Positions 1 to 5,080 of a stretch of 5,129 bases of DNA are shown in pieces. Origin of the DNA: Microcaldota archaeon (lineage in GTDB: Archaea; Micrarchaeota; Micrarchaeia; Anstonellales; Anstonellaceae); assembly GCA_026413805.1 (NCBI GenBank), contig JAOAKE010000031.1:5981-11109 (forward strand), given 5' to 3'. Both the position numbers and the translations under genes were made by a program. How positions within the stretch are numbered: the first letter of the stretch is position 1; each line of letters begins with the position of its first letter. The notes under the pieces were generated by a model that did not search any database, had not been told where the DNA came from, and saw only the letters and a list, made by a program, of their open reading frames with translations.

Positions 1-302
1 ATGTTGATGAAGAAAGGCTTCGCTCAGATTTTCTGCTTTGCCTTTCACAATCGTTTAACCTATCGTTCAACTCCTGCTTTCCAACTTCCCAAAATATTGA
101 TGCCCTGCTTCAAAACGCATTGGCGCAGGGCAGAAACCTTGCCATCAATGGGGGCATATACTCAGAGGCTTCAAGCGGCGTGCTTCTCGCCCAGGCTGCA
201 ATGCTTGGAAGCGCCCTTGAAAGCAAAGTCGGAGATTTAGGTTCAAAGCCGGCAGAGGCAGCAGGTGCTTCTACTGCTGCCCAATCGGCTGAAACGAAGT
301 GA
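1..302 (+). CDS. rpl10: Archaeal ribosomal protein L10 (P0, acidic stalk base), 3' part
   Basis: The reading frame is open from base 3 and ends at TGA 300-302, giving the last 99 residues; the gene begins before the window. P0 anchors the ribosomal stalk to 23S rRNA and carries aL12/P1 dimers. The visible part matches the helical spine of archaeal P0: helix 1 around residues 5-22 (with FNLSFNSCFPT after it), helix 2 around 30-50 (LLQNALAQGRNLAINGGI) and helix 3 around 54-77 (LLAQAAMLGSALESKVGDL). This repeated pattern is where three P1 dimers dock in characterised archaeal stalks. After it the protein stops in a short Ala/Ser-rich stretch (PAEAAGASTAAQSAETK) with no run of Glu/Lys and no GLGALFG-like end, which archaeal P0 normally has. 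The next gene starts 12 bases after the stop, as in the usual L1-L10-L12 order. Identification is firm; the missing tail is seen directly. Confidence 0.9.
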   Translation, partial: VDEERLRSDFLLCLSQSFNLSFNSCFPTSQNIDALLQNALAQGRNLAINGGIYSEASSGVLLAQAAMLGSALESKVGDLGSKPAEAAGASTAAQSAETK

Positions 303-308
303 GGAGGT
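303..308 (+). promoter_or_regulatory. Shine-Dalgarno of rpl12
   Basis: GGAGGT lies six bases before the ATG at 315 and overlaps the end of the rpl10 stop region (TGAGGAGGT). It is close to a full match to the archaeal 16S 3' end and suggests translational coupling of rpl12 to rpl10. It also fixes the rpl12 start. Confidence 0.85.
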
Positions 309-314
309 AATATT

Positions 315-632
315 ATGAAAATTGACCCATACCTGCATGCTGCGCTTGTTTTGCATGGCGCAGGAAAGGAGATTTCAAAGGAAAATCTCCTCTCAGTGCT
401 GAGGGCAGCTGGAGTTTCGCCAGACGAGGCAAAGGCACAGGTGCTTTCAGAGGCAGTCAAAGGAGTAAACTTTGAGGAGCTTCTAAAAAGCGCAGCTGTC
501 CCTGTTGCACAGCCAGTTGCTGGCAGCTCTCAGGCCCAAAGCGGCGGAGAGCAAAAGAAAGAGGAGAAGAAAGAGGACCACGCCAAGCAGGAGCAGGCAG
601 CAGCAGAAGGCCTTGCAGCGCTGTTTGGCTGA
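315..632 (+). CDS. rpl12: Archaeal ribosomal protein L12 (P1 stalk protein)
   Basis: This 105-residue protein is the mobile acidic stalk protein that recruits and activates translation GTPases (aEF1A, aEF2) on the large subunit. Residues 1-60 form the helical dimerisation domain, with family-typical blocks HAALVLHGAGKEISKENL and VLRAAGVSPDEAKAQ. Residues 61-80 are an Ala/Pro/Gly/Ser hinge. Residues 80-97 are a charged linker (KKEEKKEDHAKQEQ), and the end EGLAALFG is the factor-binding tail. Length is normal for the family. The linker is less purely acidic than in many archaea, with Lys, His and Gln mixed in. It follows rpl10 directly with a strong Shine-Dalgarno, so the two are almost certainly co-transcribed. 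Because L10 here has no such tail, the aL12 copies appear to supply all factor-binding tails of the stalk. Confidence 0.97.
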   Translation: MKIDPYLHAALVLHGAGKEISKENLLSVLRAAGVSPDEAKAQVLSEAVKGVNFEELLKSAAVPVAQPVAGSSQAQSGGEQKKEEKKEDHAKQEQAAAEGLAALFG

Positions 633-647
633 GTGCAAGCGCGCCCC

Positions 648-671
648 TTTAGCCTTTTTTCATTTTTTCTT
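648..671 (+). terminator. T-run terminator after rpl12
   Basis: Two T6 runs (655-660 and 663-668) inside a pyrimidine-rich stretch begin about 16 bases after the rpl12 stop. Archaeal RNA polymerase terminates on such T-runs without needing a hairpin. This marks the end of the ribosomal operon. Confidence 0.6.
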
Positions 672-692
672 AGGTCTTACTCTTTCTCTTTG

Positions 693-708
693 GAAAAGTC
701 TTAAAAAC
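693..708 (+). promoter_or_regulatory. Possible BRE/TATA for the DUF2892 gene
   Basis: GAAAAG (693-698) followed by TTAAAAAC (701-708) resembles an archaeal BRE plus TATA box. A start site about 26 bp downstream of the box centre falls near 730-731, just before GTG 733 and 11 bases before ATG 742. The match to a TATA consensus is only moderate. Confidence 0.4.
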
Positions 709-741
709 AGCTAAAGCCCAACCAGCATAAGGGTGTTTGAT

Positions 742-975
742 ATGGCATTTGGAGAAAAAAACATTGGCATGGCAGACAAGGCTCTCCGCATGGTCCTGGG
801 AGTGGTGCTAATTGGGGTGTTCCTGCTCAACTATGCCCATGACCCTCTTTTATACCTCTTGGTGTTTGCAGTCGGGCTAATCCTGCTTGCAACCGCCGCA
901 ACTGAGAGCTGCTGGCTCTATTCATTGATAGGTTTCAGCACGCTTGAAAGAAAAAAAGAGGCCAAGAAAAAATAG
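742..975 (+). CDS. DUF2892-family small membrane protein
   Basis: A 77-residue protein resembling the DUF2892 (YgaP-type transmembrane) family. The family pattern is visible: KNIGMADKALRMVLG at residues 6-20 (compare N-G-x-D-R-x-x-R-x-x-x-G), a first membrane helix at about 17-30, a second at about 36-53, and then TESCWLYSLIGFSTL, where Cys57 and the Y-x-L-x-G-x-S/T run match the conserved end of the family. The tail KKEAKKK is strongly basic and probably cytoplasmic. The biochemical role of the family is not known; some members are fused to rhodanese domains, which suggests sulfur-related work. The start is uncertain: ATG 742 has GGGTG (731-735) at Shine-Dalgarno distance and gives a normal family N-terminus, while an in-frame GTG at 733 would add three residues. 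It stands alone between the ribosomal operon and a convergent glycosyltransferase gene. Confidence 0.85.
   Translation: MAFGEKNIGMADKALRMVLGVVLIGVFLLNYAHDPLLYLLVFAVGLILLATAATESCWLYSLIGFSTLERKKEAKKK
951..972 (-). terminator. T-run terminator for the glycosyltransferase gene, inside the DUF2892 3' end
   Basis: On the minus strand the first bases past the glycosyltransferase stop include T6 (972-967) and T7 (957-951). The same bases encode the Lys-rich tail of the convergent DUF2892 protein. They would serve as an archaeal T-run terminator for the minus-strand transcript. Confidence 0.45.
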
Positions 976-1004
976 GGGCAGACAGAAGGAAAGGGACCTG
1001 CCGT

Positions 1005-2138
1005 TTATTTTTCAAAATTTGCATAGAGCTTTTCATACGCCTTGGCAGTCTTGTCCCAAGTGAAGTTCTGCTCTACCCTTTTTCGCCCTTCTATCCCCAT
1101 CCTTCTTGCCTTTTTGGGGTTGTCTAAAAGGAAGTTTATTGCCTTTGCAATGGCATTTTCATCATGTGTCGGGACGAGAATGCCGCTTTTTCCATCTTCA
1201 ACTATTTCAGGTATGCCTCCGATCTTGCTTGCCACCACTGGCTTGCCAGTCGCCATTGCCTCTGCAACCACCATGCCAAAAGGCTCCCAAAGCGAAGGAA
1301 GGACAAAAACGTCGCAGGCAGCATATAGCAAAGCCATGTCCTCGTTGCTGAGCCTCTCAGTGTATATTGTTGCCTCTATTTTGGCAGCCTCAACCTCCCG
1401 CTGCAGGTTGGAAAGCTCAGGCCCACGCCCAAGCAAAAAAAGATGGGCGTCCACCTGCTTCATGGCGCGTATTAGGTATTTTAGCCCTTTTTGGGTGACA
1501 AAGCGAGCTACCGAAAGCACAGTGGTTTTTTTCAGCCCGAATTTTTCCTTGCCTTCTGACTGGCTGTTTTTTGGGTTGTAAAGCTTTATGTTGACTCCGT
1601 TGTAGGCGACTCCTTTTATGGCAGAGTAGTCCTGAGTCAGGGTAATCCTCATGGTGTCCTTGCTAACTGCCAATATCCCGCTGCACCTTGAAAAAACTGC
1701 CCTTCCAATAGTATCGTCGTAAAGCTGCCCTAAAAAGTCAGTTGACCAGTCCACGCCCATGGGCCTTGCATTATGAAGGGTAATGCAAAGCGGCCGTCCG
1801 ACGCTTTTTATTATGCCGGTAGCCTCAAGCCCGTATATAAACCGGTTGTGAATGTGCACGACTTCATTCTCCCTTGCCAGCCTGCGCAATACAGCGCTGT
1901 GGGTTGGCATTATGGGCATGGGTGGGGGGAGGGGATGCGGCAGCTTGTAAAGCACAACGGCAGGCACGCGCTCTACATTGACTCCGTCAATCTCTTCTGT
2001 TGCGCCAGTGCCGGGAAGCCTCGCAGTAAGCACAGTCACTTCGTGCTTTTTTGCAAGCCGGGTTGCAACCTCGTAGACGTGATTTTCAGTCCCGCCCCGG
2101 TAGGGCAAAAAAAAGGGGTTTAGCATCAATATTCTCAT
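1005..2138 (-). CDS. GT4-family glycosyltransferase (GT-B fold)
   Basis: A 377-residue retaining glycosyltransferase of the GT4 type, which moves a sugar from a nucleotide-sugar donor to a lipid-linked, glycan or small-molecule acceptor. The N-terminal Rossmann half starts with MRILMLNPFFLPYRGGTENHV: the Gly-Gly loop (15-16) and the following helix are standard. Residues 67-78 form an unusually Pro-rich loop (PHPLPPPMPIMP). VVHIHNRF (93-100) and TLHNARP (120-126) are typical acceptor-side strands. The C-terminal donor half has ARFVTQKGLKYLIRA (211-225), where Arg212 and Lys217 are the usual phosphate-contacting pair, LLGRGPE (235-241), and the E-x7-E motif EPFGMVVAE (Glu285, Glu293) followed by ATGKPVVASKIGGIPEIV. 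Length is normal and no membrane helix or signal peptide is visible, so the enzyme is probably cytoplasmic or peripheral to the membrane. Donor and acceptor cannot be read from sequence; PIMA/MshA/PimB-like labels would be over-specific. It lies 36 bp after the DHH gene but has its own TATA box. Confidence 0.95.
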   Translation of the reverse strand: MRILMLNPFFLPYRGGTENHVYEVATRLAKKHEVTVLTARLPGTGATEEIDGVNVERVPAVVLYKLPHPLPPPMPIMPTHSAVLRRLARENEVVHIHNRFIYGLEATGIIKSVGRPLCITLHNARPMGVDWSTDFLGQLYDDTIGRAVFSRCSGILAVSKDTMRITLTQDYSAIKGVAYNGVNIKLYNPKNSQSEGKEKFGLKKTTVLSVARFVTQKGLKYLIRAMKQVDAHLFLLGRGPELSNLQREVEAAKIEATIYTERLSNEDMALLYAACDVFVLPSLWEPFGMVVAEAMATGKPVVASKIGGIPEIVEDGKSGILVPTHDENAIAKAINFLLDNPKKARRMGIEGRKRVEQNFTWDKTAKAYEKLYANFEK

Positions 2139-2159
2139 AAACAGCTTCCGTCAGATAGA

Positions 2160-2174
2160 TAAATAAATTTTCCC
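2160..2174 (-). promoter_or_regulatory. BRE/TATA promoter of the glycosyltransferase gene
   Basis: Read on the minus strand, GGGAAAA (BRE-like, 2174-2168) leads into TTTATTTA (2167-2160). The box centre is about 25-26 bp from the A of the ATG at 2138, which is the usual archaeal TATA-to-start distance. There is no good Shine-Dalgarno in between. A leaderless mRNA beginning at or next to the ATG is the simplest reading. Confidence 0.6.
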
Positions 2175-3104
2175 TTAATTGCCCTCTTCTGCCTGCCTTT
2201 GCTTGCCCTTCCTGGCGCAAAAATCGTTTATCTCTTCAACAAGCCTTTTTGCAATTGCTTCTGCCTCCTCGCTTTTTACCCTTGCACCTCCCACCCCCTT
2301 GTGCCCTCCTCCGCCTATCCTCTTCATGGCAGCCCCGACATCAAAGCCGCACTGCTCACCGAATAGATTGTTGCCGACAGATATCTTTACCATTCCCTTT
2401 TCCTCAATCTCTGGCATCAGCCTCACCGAACAGGCTGCCTGTGGAAAAAGGGAATAGACAAGGTAGTTATTTCCGCGGGGAAGGTCTGCCCTTTTTCTTA
2501 AGTCCGAATAAGCAACCCGCCCAACCATGACTGTTGACTCTTTCAGTATTGCAGCAAACCTTTCAAATTCGTCTCCCACCCTTGCAGCCCGCATGGAAAC
2601 CTGTGGGTCCTTCAAGATTTCGCCTATTGCGGGGCTTTTCCTGATAAGCTGGATTACATGCTCGCGGTATTCATCGTCCTTGTGCTTTTCTGCTTCCATT
2701 TCCAGGGTATTGGAAAGCAAAAACCAGCCTTGGGGGTTTTGCACATCTTCAAGCTGCAGTTTGCCGGAGTCAATCCTATCAACCTCTGCCAGCATATCTG
2801 AATATTTTTCAAGGTAGGGGTTTTCGTAATAGTCATAGATTACGCGTGCAGCGCTCGGCTTTGGGGCCCAGGCTCCCTCAAATTTTCTTCCTTCAGGGGG
2901 CTTGTTTGACTCGTGGTGGTCAAACCACATTCCGCAGCGCTTGTCATATGGCAGGTCGGCGATTATGTCGTATTTGAAGATGGGCATTTTGCCAGCTTGG
3001 ATGGTGGCAGGGTCAACAAATTTCACTTCAAGTATTTCCTCTACTTCCCAAAGCAAAACTGCGCAAGCCACGGCATCAAGGTCAGTGTGTGTTATCAGCC
3101 TCAT
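2175..3104 (-). CDS. DHH-DHHA1 family phosphoesterase
   Basis: A 309-residue stand-alone DHH phosphoesterase, a family of two-metal enzymes that includes RecJ, nanoRNases/pAp phosphatases, cyclic dinucleotide phosphodiesterases and exopolyphosphatases. Motif I is ITHTDLDAVAC (His6, Asp8, Asp10), motif II is Asp50 in IIADLPYD, and the name motif is MWFDHHESN (Asp62-His63-His64). AEVDRIDSG (106-114) supplies the later metal-ligand Asp. The C-terminal DHHA1 domain ends with GGGGHKGVGGA (264-274), the substrate-binding glycine loop with His268. All catalytic positions look intact. There is no helicase, CBS, GGDEF or OB extension, so it is unlike full RecJ or GdpP. A short nucleotide or oligonucleotide substrate is likely, but the exact one is open. 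The start is placed at ATG 3104 (MRLITHTDLD), leaving 16 bp after the SdpI-like stop. A TTG at 3185 would add 27 basic residues that overlap the upstream gene and have no family counterpart. The Shine-Dalgarno is weak (GGCGAG, 3114-3109). Confidence 0.92.
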   Translation of the reverse strand: MRLITHTDLDAVACAVLLWEVEEILEVKFVDPATIQAGKMPIFKYDIIADLPYDKRCGMWFDHHESNKPPEGRKFEGAWAPKPSAARVIYDYYENPYLEKYSDMLAEVDRIDSGKLQLEDVQNPQGWFLLSNTLEMEAEKHKDDEYREHVIQLIRKSPAIGEILKDPQVSMRAARVGDEFERFAAILKESTVMVGRVAYSDLRKRADLPRGNNYLVYSLFPQAACSVRLMPEIEEKGMVKISVGNNLFGEQCGFDVGAAMKRIGGGGHKGVGGARVKSEEAEAIAKRLVEEINDFCARKGKQRQAEEGN

Positions 3105-3120
3105 CTTTCTCGCCAGACGA

Positions 3121-3765
3121 TTATTTTTTCTTTCTCTTTTTCTCCTTTTGGTATTCAAAGTACGAGTAGAAGAACGCCAAAACAAACGCTGCCAGTGTCA
3201 CGCCAATTGATATTGCAAAAAATTCCTTTGCAAATATGGCAAGCAACGAGAGTGCTGCCGCGGCCTTAAGTGCCCTTCCGCCCAAAGAGTTTGTTTTCTC
3301 CCAAACCGATTTGCTTGACATTGTCCACGGGGTGCGAATGCCCACAAACCAATTCTGCTTGGACTTCTCCATCAATTTGCCAAGATAAAAGAAAAGAACG
3401 GCAAAAAGAGGGGCAATTGCCTGGGAAAAATCTACCCGAAAGCCCGCGTTGTAGCCGATAACCAACAGATGCGCCCAAAAGAAAAAAAGGATAATTGCAA
3501 GCAGAACCTTGTCGTATTCTTTCTGAAAAAAGCGGTAATTGACTCCTAATGGGTCAATTTTTGGAAGCAGGTATAGAATCAGCGCCAAGGTAAAGATGGC
3601 TGCAGGGAATAGAAAAACCCCTGCTTCCTTTGAAACAAATCCGTCTGGCTCGCCTGCCCAATTCCAGTGCGAAACCATTTGCTGCGGCATGGCAGGATAA
3701 AAGACAACCCCTATGGCAAATGCCAACAACACCAGCAAAAAGGAAATATTCCTCGCATTTGTCAT
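3121..3765 (-). CDS. DUF1648-SdpI family membrane protein
   Basis: A 214-residue integral membrane protein with about six helices (roughly residues 8-25, 50-68, 87-105, 114-131, 167-180 and 183-203). The N-terminal part is a DUF1648 domain: YPAMPQQMVSHWNWAGEPDG, with the family's H-W-N...G-x-P-D-G signature near residues 33-42 and SKE just after. LPKIDPLGVNY (about 67-77) is also typical. The C-terminal part is SdpI-like: NWFVGIRTPWTMSSKSVWEK (about 138-157) then TNSLGGR. In Bacillus, SdpI is both immunity protein and signal receptor for the SdpC toxin. Archaeal relatives have no established role, so immunity should not be assumed, and no toxin gene is visible here. The tail EKKRKKK is highly basic. 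The start is ATG 3765, with AGGTGG (3776-3771) as Shine-Dalgarno overlapping the upstream TAG; an in-frame GTG at 3774 lies inside that Shine-Dalgarno and is rejected. It is the middle gene of a three-gene cluster. Confidence 0.9.
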   Translation of the reverse strand: MTNARNISFLLVLLAFAIGVVFYPAMPQQMVSHWNWAGEPDGFVSKEAGVFLFPAAIFTLALILYLLPKIDPLGVNYRFFQKEYDKVLLAIILFFFWAHLLVIGYNAGFRVDFSQAIAPLFAVLFFYLGKLMEKSKQNWFVGIRTPWTMSSKSVWEKTNSLGGRALKAAAALSLLAIFAKEFFAISIGVTLAAFVLAFFYSYFEYQKEKKRKKK

Positions 3766-3770
3766 GCCTG

Positions 3771-3776
3771 CCACCT
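3771..3776 (-). promoter_or_regulatory. Shine-Dalgarno of the SdpI-like gene
   Basis: AGGTGG on the minus strand ends five bases before the ATG at 3765 and overlaps the TAG stop of the upstream nuclease-like gene (3777-3775). It decides the start against GTG 3774 and points to coupled translation within the cluster. Confidence 0.7.
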
Positions 3777-4617
3777 AACTCCTGCTTGAAAGGACCAGCT
3801 TGGCTTCCTGCTTTAGCTTCTCGGTCTCCCGAGGGCTAATGCCCAAACCGTGCAATCTCTCATTTGGGGAAGAGAGAAGCTCCTTTACGGTTATTATCCC
3901 TGCCTCATGCAGCGCTGAAAAAGCCCTTCGCTCCAAATGGGGCAAGATAGTAATTGGGTAGAGCTTGTTTTCTTCTATCCTGGCCTGCAAGCTCTCGTGC
4001 TGGGGGAAGCTCCAGCCAAGCAGCTTCAGCCCAACACAGTCGGCATAAACGATTACGTCTGAAGAAAACTTGGTATTGGTGGCAAGCCAAACTGCCTGTA
4101 TGTCGGGATTGGTCTCGCGCACGTCCAAAAAACGCGCCCAGGTATAAAGCGCAGACTGAATGTGGCAAGGCATGTGGGGTGAATTGTGAAACTTGCACTC
4201 TATTATGCATTTAGTGGGTGGCTTGCCTTGGAATTCTCCCCTTGTTGCAACCACATCAATCTCATGCTGGATGCACTTTCCTTGCAGCCTTTGGCGGAGC
4301 ATGGTCTGGTAGCCTCTGCCTTTTAGCAGGGCGCCTATGTAGGTTTCAAAGGCATAGCCCTCAGGCCCGAGCTTTAGGAGGGCATTTCGCAGGCCAAAGC
4401 GGGCTGCTGCCCCCGGCCTCATCTCAGAAAGAAGGTGGTGCGCCATTTTGTATATCTCAGAAGTGGATATCCCTTGGTAAAGCCTTGATGCCATGCTGTC
4501 TATTATTTCGTCAGCAAGCGCACTTGAAGCCCCTGCCTTGCGCAGCGAGCGGCGTATTTTGTTATAGTCCAAGACTTCGCTGGTGCCGTCACCTTTTTTT
4601 ACGAATATTTCCGCCAT
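3775..4617 (-). CDS. ATP-cone / PD-(D/E)XK (Mrr-like) nuclease / HhH fusion protein
   Basis: A 280-residue protein with three parts. Residues 4-88 form an ATP-cone domain: IFVKKGDGTSEVLDYNKIRRSLRKAG matches the V-x-K-x-x-G...F/L-D-x-x-K-I pattern known from NrdR and ribonucleotide reductases, where it binds ATP/dATP as a regulatory signal. Residues 89-205 look like a restriction-endonuclease-type core of the Mrr kind: ETYIGALLKGRGYQT, then HEIDVVATRG with Asp121 and IIECKFHN with Glu140 and Lys142, giving the D...E-x-K catalytic set, plus Gln154 in the following helix. Residues 222-276 (LERRAFSALHEAGIITVKELL...LGISPRETEKL) resemble a helix-hairpin-helix or RNAP alpha-CTD-like DNA-binding domain. 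No methyltransferase or specificity subunit is nearby, so this is not an ordinary restriction-modification gene. An adenine-nucleotide-responsive DNA nuclease, perhaps for repair, is an inference. It is the first gene of the cluster and is divergent from the PPC gene. ATG 4617 is preceded by a TATA box and no Shine-Dalgarno. Confidence 0.85.
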   Translation of the reverse strand: MAEIFVKKGDGTSEVLDYNKIRRSLRKAGASSALADEIIDSMASRLYQGISTSEIYKMAHHLLSEMRPGAAARFGLRNALLKLGPEGYAFETYIGALLKGRGYQTMLRQRLQGKCIQHEIDVVATRGEFQGKPPTKCIIECKFHNSPHMPCHIQSALYTWARFLDVRETNPDIQAVWLATNTKFSSDVIVYADCVGLKLLGWSFPQHESLQARIEENKLYPITILPHLERRAFSALHEAGIITVKELLSSPNERLHGLGISPRETEKLKQEAKLVLSSRS

Positions 4618-4640
4618 GGCAGTCTTTTCCGCTCAAAGCA

Positions 4641-4652
4641 ATTTAAAATATT
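4641..4652. promoter_or_regulatory. Shared bidirectional TATA box
   Basis: The 52-bp gap between divergent genes contains ATTTAAAATATT, whose core TTTAAA is a perfect palindrome. The core reads TTTAAAAT on the plus strand (4642-4649) and ATTTTAAA on the minus strand. Its centre is about 24-25 bp before ATG 4670 and about 28 bp before ATG 4617, so each gene would start at or within a few bases of its ATG. No second AT-rich box is visible in the gap. Confidence 0.6.
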
Positions 4653-4669
4653 CTGCGCATCAGTAAGGC

Positions 4670-5080
4670 ATGCAATTTAGAAAGGAAAGGGAAGGCTTTT
4701 GGGTGATTCTGGAAAAAGAAGAGGAAATAAAGTCGGCTGTGGCAAAATGGTCAAGGGAGCACGAAATCTACGGCGCAGCTGTCTTTGGCATCGGGGCTGT
4801 AAAGAACGTGGAGCTTGCTGCCTATGAGCCTGAAAATAACCGCTGGGCAAAGAAAAATTTCAAAGGCTTTTATGAGCTTGTAAGCCTGGCTGGAAACATA
4901 AACGCAGACGGGCTGCATGCGCACGTAGTCATTTCGGATTTAAAATTCAACACATTTGCCGGCCATCTTGAATGTGCCACGGTCTCTACTTTTGCAGAGC
5001 TATTTGTCATTCCTACCAACAGGTTAAAGAAAGTGCCGCTTGGCAATACTGCCCTGAAAAAGATCCAACTCCAACCCTAG
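4670..5080 (+). CDS. PPC/DUF296 domain protein (predicted DNA-binding)
   Basis: A 136-residue single-domain protein of the PPC family (plants and prokaryotes conserved, DUF296). Family blocks are visible in order: YGAAVFGIGAVKNVELAAYEP (34-54), KGFYELVSLAGNI (65-77), LHAHVVISD (82-90), AGHL (97-100, usually GGHL) and ATVSTFAELFVI (103-114). His83, His85 and His99 sit where prokaryotic members are thought to bind a metal ion. PPC proteins form trimers; in plants the domain accompanies AT-hooks in DNA-binding AHL proteins, while the role of stand-alone archaeal members is not established. Length is normal and the N-terminus is complete. It is transcribed divergently from the nuclease-SdpI-DHH cluster, from a shared promoter region. 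AAGG lies too close to the ATG to be a convincing Shine-Dalgarno, so leaderless initiation is likely. A regulatory role over the neighbouring cluster is possible but only inferred. Confidence 0.9.
   Translation: MQFRKEREGFWVILEKEEEIKSAVAKWSREHEIYGAAVFGIGAVKNVELAAYEPENNRWAKKNFKGFYELVSLAGNINADGLHAHVVISDLKFNTFAGHLECATVSTFAELFVIPTNRLKKVPLGNTALKKIQLQP

Noticed and set aside
110..460. A minus-strand open frame of 116 codons across the rpl10/rpl12 junction
   Set aside because: It is antisense to two conserved ribosomal genes and their Shine-Dalgarno; an Ala/Ser-rich shadow.
505..714. A plus-strand open frame overlapping the rpl12 3' end and the following spacer
   Set aside because: Its Arg/Lys-rich part is the rpl12 charged linker read out of frame, and the rest crosses the T-run terminator.
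633..741. A possible small RNA between rpl12 and the DUF2892 gene
   Set aside because: The 109-bp spacer is explained by a T-run terminator and a TATA-like box; no stable stem or tRNA-like pattern was found.
1042..1581. A 179-codon open frame on the plus strand opposite the glycosyltransferase gene
   Set aside because: It is antisense to a well-supported GT4 gene covering the E-x7-E region, has a Ser/Pro-rich composition typical of shadow frames, and has no recognisable domain.
1773..2123. A plus-strand open frame of 116 codons opposite the glycosyltransferase N-terminal half
   Set aside because: It lies entirely inside the GT4 gene on the other strand and shows no family similarity.
2913..3269. 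A plus-strand open frame of 118 codons spanning the DHH/SdpI-like boundary
   Set aside because: It is antisense to both genes' conserved motifs (including DHH) and has no promoter, Shine-Dalgarno or domain.
3121..3765. A toxin-immunity system built on the SdpI-like protein
   Set aside because: No SdpC-like toxin, processing protein or SdpR-like regulator is visible; DUF1648-SdpI proteins are widespread without toxins.
3772..3774. GTG as the start of the SdpI-like gene
   Set aside because: It lies within the AGGTGG Shine-Dalgarno that is well spaced for ATG 3765, so using it would leave the gene without a ribosome binding site.
3775..4617. A restriction-modification locus
   Set aside because: No methyltransferase or specificity subunit lies in the window, and the ATP-cone/HhH architecture differs from standard type II or type IV enzymes.
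4218..4646. A plus-strand open frame of 142 codons opposite the ATP-cone and nuclease region
   Set aside because: It would run through the shared promoter and is antisense to a clear multi-domain protein; Cys/Ala/Leu-rich shadow.
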